Shown piece after piece: positions 54,501 to 61,223 of a stretch of 64,000 bases of DNA. A program made the translations under genes and the position numbers. A model generated the notes under the pieces. It made no database searches. It was not told where the DNA came from and saw nothing but the letters and a program-made list of their open reading frames with translations. Each line of letters starts with the position of its first letter. Within the stretch, counting starts at the first letter, position 1. Location of the stretch: contig CBDCWT010000026.1 in the NCBI GenBank assembly GCA_965223305.1, positions 1 through 64,000 of the forward strand, given 5' to 3'. This stretch comes from CBDCWT01 sp965223305. GTDB lineage: Bacteria; Planctomycetota; Planctomycetia; Pirellulales; Pirellulaceae.

Positions 54501-57500
54501 CAGGTTCGATTCGGCTTCGATTAGCGTGTTGAACGAGAGGGTTACCGGTGCCGCCGCCGGCAACGAGATGACGGGCGAGACGGCGACGCCGCCGGTAGCC
54601 GTTCCGGTTTCGTAGTTCCCCCCGCCGAATCCCTTCTCGCCCTTACCAAAGTAGATACTGTACGGCGCCGAGTGATGGGGCAGGCCGTCCCGCTGCCGTC
54701 CAGTCGACCGATGCCAGAGACCGTTTCCGGATCCCGCCGAATTGTCCAGTACAAAGCCGCCCGCTGTCTCGCTGAAATCCTCGGAATAGACAATCCCCAG
54801 TTGCCCGCCCTTCAGAGCCACGGCACCCAGGCCAAACAGGCCGCCGTCGCTGACCGTGACACTACGGACCACGGCCCCGCTATCGGGATCGAGTGAGAAG
54901 AGCGCGCCGGCAGCCGACGACGCGAACAACGTCACACCATCGAAGGCCAGCCCTTCCACGTCAGCAGCTGGTGCCGGCAATGTCGCCAGGACCGTCTCGC
55001 GCAGCTTGGAATCGTATTCGACGATACCGGTCCCCGGCACGAAAGCGAACTGCCTACCGACATCGTCACCGCCCGCGGCCCCCACAGCGGTCACCGATGT
55101 TAGATGATTCGCTGTAACCCCGGAGTAACCGGCCTGCCTCCCCGCGCCGAGGTCGCCACGACTGAGGAAAATCGAAGGCTGAGTATCTTCCGGGACGCCC
55201 CGCACTAGGACGTCGTCGATGTTCCACCCGGCAAAGGTAAGCAGGGAGTCCGTGGGACCCATTCCCCAGCGAACAAAGACAGTGGCCTGCCCGTCCGCGA
55301 CATGGGAAATGTCAAACGTCTGCTGCCTCCAACGGCCATCATCAGTGATGTCGACTGTTTGATTTGACCAAACGGGCGCCCAATTCTGGCCGTCGTTACT
55401 AACGTCGATCGAAGCCCGGTCAAACGAGCTCCCCTCCACGCCCAGCCATCGCTGGAAGGAAAGCGTCACGTCACGATGCGCCGATGCATCGATGGCGGGC
55501 GTCACGGCGTACTCGGTCCTCCGCAGGTTGTCCGTGTAGTCGCCCGCCAAGTTGTAGCCGATGACTCTGGTCCCGGTGAATCCAGCTGTGGGGTCGCCGG
55601 CACCGGACCCACCGCCCAGCGGAGTTCCGTACTGCCAATCGCCCTCCAGGGTCCAACCAGGGTCGCTGTCCATGTTCGCCGCGTAGATCGTAGTCGCCGT
55701 CGGCGGAGTCGAACTAAACCCTAGTCCACTCGCCGAGAACCCCGCAGTGCTCTCGACAGATTGCACCGCCCCGGTTATCGGATCCAGACGGTACAAACGG
55801 TTCGGATCTACGTCCGCGTTCAGGTAGAGCAGCGACGCTCCCCCCTCGGCGATGGTCAGCCCGATCTGTTTGTGATCCGGCGAGAGGCTGTCGGGCGCGG
55901 CGAACCGATGCAGCTCATCACCAGTTAACGGATCCACGCTCACGATCTGTCCACTCGCCGGCTGTACTCCCCAAACGATTGCGTCGAGCGAGACAGGATC
56001 GGGGAGGCTTGTACCCACCACCGCGAACCGACCCTCACTTGTCAACGAACCGTCAATCGGCAGCGGCGTCCCGGCCCCCACCCCGTCTACCGCGCTTTCG
56101 ACGGCAGCGTTCAAATGCAGATCCAGGTTGTAACTGGTCGGTTGATCCGCAGAGACGCGAACCTCGTAGATACCGTCACTGGCGGCACCGGTGACGGGCA
56201 GCGCCGCAGCTTGACCGGCGGCAGCTGTGACCGGACCTGCAACCACTCGCCCAGAGCCGTCCGCCAACTCGATCGTCAGCGCGGCAAGAGTCTCGTCGGG
56301 ACGCACTTCGCCCAATAACGTTTGTCCGCCTGGCACGAAAACCGGGAACCGATCAACGTCGTCGGCAGAGTGAATCCATCCTCTGTTCTCCGGGCTGGCA
56401 AATAGCAGAGCACCGGGTGGGTCAAGCCGCTGGAAGGGGCTGGCAGACAGCACACTGGCGTCTACCGAGAACGGAACCAAGTAGTCCCCACCTGGATGCC
56501 CGTCCCCACTGGGAACCGTACCTTCGCCATCCAGGTCGTTGCCGGCCAGATCCTCAATTCCACCGTCGCGACTAAAGAGCTTGAACAGATATGAGTCATC
56601 CTCAAGTCCGACGTAGTCGACAGTTAAGACCAACGTTGAATCGTCATAATGCACGTTCGCGGGTTCACGCGCGCCGTGAATCGCACCGGTCAACTCCAGC
56701 GCCGACAAGTCGATGGCATCTCCCCGGATCGCTTCGTCGAACTCGACCATGATCTTCACGTCACCAGCAGCGACAACTGAGTCGAGTGAACTGCTCACAA
56801 CTCGCGGAGCGCGCGAGTCGACGGTGAACTGGCTGGAGAATTGCTCGCTGGCCGCACCTGAGACGCTCTGCACGGCGCCCGCTGCGACGTCCACGGTATG
56901 CACACCGTCCGACAAAGCAGGGAGCGCGAATGCTACCGAGTCACCGTCTGTCGTTCGCCAACCAAGGGCGGGTACACCGTCGACGGTCAAATCCGAAGGA
57001 GCGAGAGATGACAGCAGCACCGCATCGCTGAAGTCAAGCTGAAGTGTCGACGGTGATTCAGCGAGACGTTGGCCATCGCTGGGAGAACTGCTCTGCACTA
57101 CGAATCCCGCTCGACTCCCGGTCTGGCCGGTGGCCTGCAAGACGTACTCACCGCGACCGCCAGCCGATCTCACGCGAGCAGTGTACGTTCCGGTCACGCT
57201 AGCTAGGTAGTCCAACCTGGCGTTTCGACCGTCAGAACTACCGTTGTCGTCCGAGGCGACGAGAGTTCCGTTGGGTGCATACAATTCGATCGCAGGATCC
57301 AAGTCGTTCGCAAACTCAAAGGGGCCGTCTCCTGGCGTACTGGTAACGAGCAGTAGCCGGTCGTCTGCGTTGACCGGTATCCGGTAAAAGTCACCGCGGT
57401 CTCCGATTAGCAACAGCGAGTTGGCAACGTTCAGCCTGCCTCCGGTGACCGTGCGTCCCGTCAAGGAACCAACCCGATCGGCGCCGGTCAGGATTGCTGT

Positions 57501-60389
57501 CTTGATTTGCTCCAGCGAAGCAGCGGGGCTGTGGGCCATCAGCAGAGCGACAGCTCCCGTCACGTGCGGGGTGGCCATCGAAGTGCCGCTAAGTTCACCG
57601 TAGCTGTTCCCCGGAAGAGTACTAAGTATGTCGACACCAGGCGCACCCACATCGACGGTGTTGGCTCCGAACGACGAGAATGAGGCCAACTGATCGTTGT
57701 GGTCTGTAGCGGCCACGGAGATAACGCCGTCCAGATCGAGGCTGGCGGGAAACTCCGGATTGACGTCGTTGTTGTTGCTGCTGTTCCCGGCCGCGGCAAC
57801 GAACATGATCCCTGCTTCGATGCTGGCCTGAATAGCATCCTCGAGCGCCTGAGACTGCCCACTGCCGCCCCAGCTGTTGTTGCTGGCCACGATGTTCACA
57901 CCGAACGTCGTTTTCATCATTGTCATGTAGCTGATCGCATCAATGGCGTCGGACGTCAAACCACTGCCAGTGTTCGATAGGAACTTGAGAGCCATGACTT
58001 GGACGTTCCAATTAACGCCAGCGATGCCAATCCCGTTATTGCCGACGGCGCCGATTGTCCCCACGGTGTGCGTACCGTGCCCCTGATCGTCCAGTGGATC
58101 GGAATCGTCGTTCGCAGTGTCGATGCCGTAGATATCGTCGATGAATCCGTTACCGTCGTTGTCGATGCCATCGCCGGCCACTTCACCCGGGTTGACCCAC
58201 ATGTTCGCCGCGAGATCCTCATGGGTATAGTCGACACCCGTATCAATGCTGGCCACGACGACCGACGAGGAGCCGGTAAACGTATCCCAGGCTTCCGGGG
58301 CGTCGATGTCCGCGTCGACTGTGCCTCCCGTCTGACCGGTGTTGTCCATTCCCCAAAGTTGGTTGAACGACGGATCGTTGGGGCGTGTCTGCAGCATGTG
58401 GAGCTGATAGTCTGGCTCGGCGTAGGAAACTAAAGGATCGTCCGCCCAGCGCAGCGCAGCTCGCTCAACATCCGAGTGATCTTCAGACAACTCGATAACC
58501 GCTGCATCGATTAGCGGGAGCTCACGAACCAAACGCCCTCGATACTTGGCAAGCAAACGCGAAACTCTGGCGCTGGTTACCGCATCTCCGAACCTGACAA
58601 TCAAATGTCCCGGCAAGTCACGGCCGAACCCATCGTTGGAATCGTCGTCGTCGACGGAACCGGAGGCAGCCGGTTGATTCGGCTGCTGGCGAGCGTAAGA
58701 GCTGGGGACCACCTTCGATGGTGACTCGGCCGGTGACTCGGCAGGTCGCGCAGCGTTTGCTGCCGCTGCAGCAGCCGAGGGACCTGCCAAGAACCCCAAC
58801 ACTGTCCCGGAACGTGGCAGGTTCTGCGCCGCCGAGACGTCGTTGTTTTCTCCGTCCTCGAAGCCGGCATCGCGCGTCACAATCAAATTGTAGTCTGTGC
58901 CACCTCCCGTCACGCGGGCGTAGTACGACCCCGTGGTGGGCGCGCGAAAATCGGCGATGAATTTCGTGCTGGATTCTGCGGTGGTACCGACCGCGGCCAA
59001 CGCGCCACCGCCGTCGTACAACTGCAGATCGAGCTGCCCTGCAGCGGCACCGGTCGCCGCCAATGTCGCCCAATCTCCCTCCGTGAGACGGAATTCAAAA
59101 AAGTCGGGAGGCGCCTCACCAGCGAGCCCCAAACCAATCTGTAGGCTCTGGCTGGACCCGACGCCGAGTGTGGTGGCATCGTTCAACGAGACGAGCAACC
59201 GATCGCTGGCTTCACCACCAGAGGCAGCCTTGATGCCGACCGTCGCTCCCGCGCCTTCGTCACGCGTGGCGTCGCTGCCTGAGAGATCCAAATAGTTGAA
59301 TCGAATCGAACCGTCAGCCTCGCTCAGGACAGCCTGAAAAGTAATCGGGTCTGCGGCGCTATCGAAGTAGTAAACCGAGTTCCATTGGACAATCAACTGC
59401 TGATCCGCGCCGTCTCCCTGCAGCTGCCAGTAGACACCGTCCGCTCCACCGCGAGTGTCGAGGTCATCCCACAGCGGAGCGATAGCCGCTGGTTGGGGGA
59501 ACGTGCCCAGCAGCGTGTTTTCATAAGCGTCGTCGGCGGCGCCGAACGTGATCAACCCGTTACTGCTGATATAGAGTGCAGCGGAGGATTCGCCGTAGAA
59601 CTCAAAAGCAAATCCCGGTAACTCGACCTCTGTTAGCTGCACGACCTCGTCGTCGACGTCGGTCAGCACCGGTACACCGGTCGCGCGAATATCTTGGAAC
59701 TCGAACGGCACGACGATCGCCTCGTAGCCAAACCCATCAGGGCCGACGACGTCTGGCGAGCCATCTGCCGAGCCGAGCGCTGCGGCACGCTCGCCAGCGG
59801 TCGCGGCTACGGGGATCCAACTGTCTGCTAGGTTTTCCGCCGTCGCAATCGTGTTGTTGGCGGCCGCGCCCCGCCCTTCTTCCTCGAGCAGTGCATTCAA
59901 TACCAACCGTCCTGAAAACGTGCCTGTTGTGCCCGCTACGCCTCGTACCAGCAGATTGTGTTGGCCGGCCGAGCTAATCGGGATCGCGTTCAGCACCACC
60001 GTTTGACCCGCCGTGTCCGCGACGGCCGATCCGATGGGCGTACCCGCCGAGTCGGTCAACGTAACAGTGGCCTGCAGGCTTGCCTCCGGAACGAGGGAAA
60101 TCGAAAGGGTCTGCCCCGCATCGAGATCGACAAGCAAGTTCTCAATCGCATCCGCCGCCGACACGTTGCCCGAGATAGTCGCGTCATAGACCAGGCTGCC
60201 TAGCGGCCGGCGAGGTTCGAACGAGGTCGAGAACATCGCATCGCTGGTCACGCTCTGCGCGGCCGTACCTGCCAGGCTACCGCTCCCGGCGCTGACGCTC
60301 AGCAACCGGCGGTCTTCCAGTTGTTCTAGGAACAGATGTCGTGTCCAGTGACGTGGCCGCTGAACTCGCTTCTTCTCTGCTAGGGACAC
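51537..60389 (-). CDS. Giant secreted subtilase with cohesin-like and dockerin domains
   Basis: 2,950 residues. GTG start with an AAAGGA ribosome-binding stretch. N-terminal LEQLEDRRLLS motif (~21-31). Beta-rich regions including PPC-like repeats (e.g. SAGQHNLLVRGVAG, GTYTARVRSAGGRGEYVLQA). A complete S8 peptidase domain (~705-960): Asp in VASIDTGVDYTHED, His in DQGHGTHTVGTIG, Asn in AAAGNSSNNND and Ser in GELSGTSMATPHVTGAVAL. Many further Ig-like/jelly-roll modules follow (~1100-2600). A cohesin-like segment (~2625-2765, LQLHYDPRLLEVVGASVP) precedes a dockerin pair (~2770-2855, GDVSGSGRINASDAAQVARV, GDISGNGRINATDASKLAQF). It is probably an exported protease held at the surface or in a protein network through cohesin-dockerin-type contacts. 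Confidence 0.93.
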   Translation of the reverse strand: MSLAEKKRVQRPRHWTRHLFLEQLEDRRLLSVSAGSGSLAGTAAQSVTSDAMFSTSFEPRRPLGSLVYDATISGNVSAADAIENLLVDLDAGQTLSISLVPEASLQATVTLTDSAGTPIGSAVADTAGQTVVLNAIPISSAGQHNLLVRGVAGTTGTFSGRLVLNALLEEEGRGAAANNTIATAENLADSWIPVAATAGERAAALGSADGSPDVVGPDGFGYEAIVVPFEFQDIRATGVPVLTDVDDEVVQLTEVELPGFAFEFYGESSAALYISSNGLITFGAADDAYENTLLGTFPQPAAIAPLWDDLDTRGGADGVYWQLQGDGADQQLIVQWNSVYYFDSAADPITFQAVLSEADGSIRFNYLDLSGSDATRDEGAGATVGIKAASGGEASDRLLVSLNDATTLGVGSSQSLQIGLGLAGEAPPDFFEFRLTEGDWATLAATGAAAGQLDLQLYDGGGALAAVGTTAESSTKFIADFRAPTTGSYYARVTGGGTDYNLIVTRDAGFEDGENNDVSAAQNLPRSGTVLGFLAGPSAAAAAANAARPAESPAESPSKVVPSSYARQQPNQPAASGSVDDDDSNDGFGRDLPGHLIVRFGDAVTSARVSRLLAKYRGRLVRELPLIDAAVIELSEDHSDVERAALRWADDPLVSYAEPDYQLHMLQTRPNDPSFNQLWGMDNTGQTGGTVDADIDAPEAWDTFTGSSSVVVASIDTGVDYTHEDLAANMWVNPGEVAGDGIDNDGNGFIDDIYGIDTANDDSDPLDDQGHGTHTVGTIGAVGNNGIGIAGVNWNVQVMALKFLSNTGSGLTSDAIDAISYMTMMKTTFGVNIVASNNSWGGSGQSQALEDAIQASIEAGIMFVAAAGNSSNNNDVNPEFPASLDLDGVISVAATDHNDQLASFSSFGANTVDVGAPGVDILSTLPGNSYGELSGTSMATPHVTGAVALLMAHSPAASLEQIKTAILTGADRVGSLTGRTVTGGRLNVANSLLLIGDRGDFYRIPVNADDRLLLVTSTPGDGPFEFANDLDPAIELYAPNGTLVASDDNGSSDGRNARLDYLASVTGTYTARVRSAGGRGEYVLQATGQTGSRAGFVVQSSSPSDGQRLAESPSTLQLDFSDAVLLSSLAPSDLTVDGVPALGWRTTDGDSVAFALPALSDGVHTVDVAAGAVQSVSGAASEQFSSQFTVDSRAPRVVSSSLDSVVAAGDVKIMVEFDEAIRGDAIDLSALELTGAIHGAREPANVHYDDSTLVLTVDYVGLEDDSYLFKLFSRDGGIEDLAGNDLDGEGTVPSGDGHPGGDYLVPFSVDASVLSASPFQRLDPPGALLFASPENRGWIHSADDVDRFPVFVPGGQTLLGEVRPDETLAALTIELADGSGRVVAGPVTAAAGQAAALPVTGAASDGIYEVRVSADQPTSYNLDLHLNAAVESAVDGVGAGTPLPIDGSLTSEGRFAVVGTSLPDPVSLDAIVWGVQPASGQIVSVDPLTGDELHRFAAPDSLSPDHKQIGLTIAEGGASLLYLNADVDPNRLYRLDPITGAVQSVESTAGFSASGLGFSSTPPTATTIYAANMDSDPGWTLEGDWQYGTPLGGGSGAGDPTAGFTGTRVIGYNLAGDYTDNLRRTEYAVTPAIDASAHRDVTLSFQRWLGVEGSSFDRASIDVSNDGQNWAPVWSNQTVDITDDGRWRQQTFDISHVADGQATVFVRWGMGPTDSLLTFAGWNIDDVLVRGVPEDTQPSIFLSRGDLGAGRQAGYSGVTANHLTSVTAVGAAGGDDVGRQFAFVPGTGIVEYDSKLRETVLATLPAPAADVEGLAFDGVTLFASSAAGALFSLDPDSGAVVRSVTVSDGGLFGLGAVALKGGQLGIVYSEDFSETAGGFVLDNSAGSGNGLWHRSTGRQRDGLPHHSAPYSIYFGKGEKGFGGGNYETGTATGGVAVSPVISLPAAAPVTLSFNTLIEAESNLFFVEDLGVAVDDGQSQTTLFSTLDSTLPSSTSGVWQPLSADLTSFAGRDIQLRFSMDTLDELDNGFEGWYFDDLAITVGGRESLYVVPEVDTYTLDLTGRVGSKVDIVVAGQGTADFSESLLELVGPQGETVATAASRPLGVQVENYDLGILEYVVPADGIYTLRLTSTTAGDYAVVVTDTVVFDTELVDPPAAPLRRLPAGGSAIGFAGSRDNRARLFAVEEPSNLDDPGTIYELEPLSGAILNSFPTPNVPQTDPYGVNLAFDGDSLWYVAGLPFGDNHIYKLDPDDGTVLENNEFPGAPLFTGLARVGQELFASDGEIHVYDAVDPSHPLLRTLPVPDLLGVGLAGNNSAGTLYSVSQGFFSSGTLYELDAENGQVVRAVPTGSQLNEQGLAIVGDELFVSETVSPNGPNQIAVFDLDTLAPLRRMNIDLPAGGLLAGLGGDGYSGEGPDSYTLTLAVGDQLTVTTRTPLDGVANSPRNELDPMLTLYDAAGAPVAVATDGQPDGKNARLVFQVVAAGEYRLEVSAEGVAGEYVVQAEIQPESAGFQVASLATTFTGFVAQLTNSLDTSELNLYDSAFVGFGQPDVVLRGQATGLVAGSISVGPSPDTVTFVKTEGTLAADTYEVIFRSGPNGFKDTAGNLLDGDADGTAGGDYRSSFTIAAPPADAVTIGLPHVVRGPGQVVNLPANSERGIPVAISDVAGVRRVSLQLHYDPRLLEVVGASVPTGLPPTVQVDLSTETRGVATVTFSTPTELPAGSTTLLHLQARVPSANASVHYLQQQVLDLEIISLVDADGAAMAAIDQDAIHLVTYFGDVSGSGRINASDAAQVARVAGLIDTGFSSSPLIDPLIVGDISGNGRINATDASKLAQFAALLPVAEIPPIPGGLLSTGGAGNRVAGARSNASELAGSRAPAGSSSSDTLQLPPTWRSAGLPARAAPAAIDRAVEELSWDPRWVWSLAEALQDENDVWLRLGRLDKVSKSPL

Positions 60390-60416
60390 AGCTGTCCTTT
60401 GGTAGAATGGTCTGCC

Positions 60417-60932
60417 ATGAAATCTGCGAACACTTCAAGAAAAGCAACCCTCGTCCTGACCGCCTGTGGAATCCTGATTACCTGCATCGGGTCCGTCTTG
60501 GTCAGCCGAAACCTGACACAGATCGGTCAGCCGGTGCGCGTGTCAGGCATGGTCGTGGCGCTGCTGGCATTATCGATGTTCCTCGTCCTATCCTTCGCGC
60601 AGCGCTATTCCCGCAGCCAAACGCGTCTGCCATCGACATTTCGCACTCCTCACTCGCGGACAAGTTCCACCTTCGTCGTCGTCGCCGCTCGCGTTACTTC
60701 ACTGCTGCTGATCCTGCTGTCCGCGATCGCGTTCGTTGTTGCCGTCTTTCAGCTGATCAACACCATCAACAGGCAATCCTGGTTTGGGATGTTTGGTTTT
60801 TACGCATTTGGCCCGATCGTCGTGCTCGGCGCCACCGGTCTCGCGCTGTGGCTGCTGGCGGACATCTCGGAACGCCTCGATCAAAAAATGGCACCGCCGA
60901 TTGATAAGGAAGACCTGACTCGCCCGGGTTAG
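60417..60932 (+). CDS. Four-span membrane protein of unknown function
   Basis: 171 residues from the ATG at 60417 (MKSANTSRKATLVL). Four hydrophobic segments: ~10-30 (VLTACGILITCIGSVLV), ~42-62 (VVALLALSMFLVLSFA), ~90-115 (VVVAARVTSLLLILLSAIAF) and ~130-150 (AFGPIVVLGATGLALWLLAD). No known family. Its start is only 27 bp from that of the divergent giant subtilase, so the two promoters must overlap the opposite coding regions. Confidence 0.75.
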   Translation: MKSANTSRKATLVLTACGILITCIGSVLVSRNLTQIGQPVRVSGMVVALLALSMFLVLSFAQRYSRSQTRLPSTFRTPHSRTSSTFVVVAARVTSLLLILLSAIAFVVAVFQLINTINRQSWFGMFGFYAFGPIVVLGATGLALWLLADISERLDQKMAPPIDKEDLTRPG

Positions 60933-61108
60933 CCCGGATTATTCATGAAGATCGTGGCGAGAGGTTGTAAGTACGTTCGTGGCAAGGAAGGCGAGCAATT
61001 CTTCCGCAGGCGAATTGCAGCAATACGTCGAGGGAGAATTGTGAAGCATGACGAAGCCACGGATGGACTTACAACCTCGCAGCAGATCGCTCATGAATAA
61101 TTCGGGTT
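60931..61108. mobile_element. MITE-like element with ~42-bp terminal inverted repeats
   Basis: The left end AGCCCGGATTATTCATGA...GAGGTTGTAAGT and the right end, read inverted, AACCCGAATTATTCATGA...GAGGTTGTAAGT match over about 42 bp with few differences. The 178-bp unit has no coding capacity. The ends look like those of a transposon family; the stop codon of the membrane gene lies at its left edge. Confidence 0.6.
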
Positions 61109-61129
61109 AGGCTGTTGTCTGAGGACAAG

Positions 61130-61208
61130 GTAGTAGGCACACTCCGTGTGCCGTGACTGTCAAACTCACCGCCGAATGGCGGACGGCACGACGGAGCGTG
61201 CCTGCTAC
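61130..61208. repeat. Inverted repeat pair GTAGTAGGCACACTCCGTGT / reverse
   Basis: 61130-61154 is the near-perfect reverse complement of 61183-61208. It could act as a strong hairpin terminator between the membrane gene and the convergent FG-GAP gene. Confidence 0.6.
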
Positions 61209-61223
61209 TTTGAGCTTTGAACG

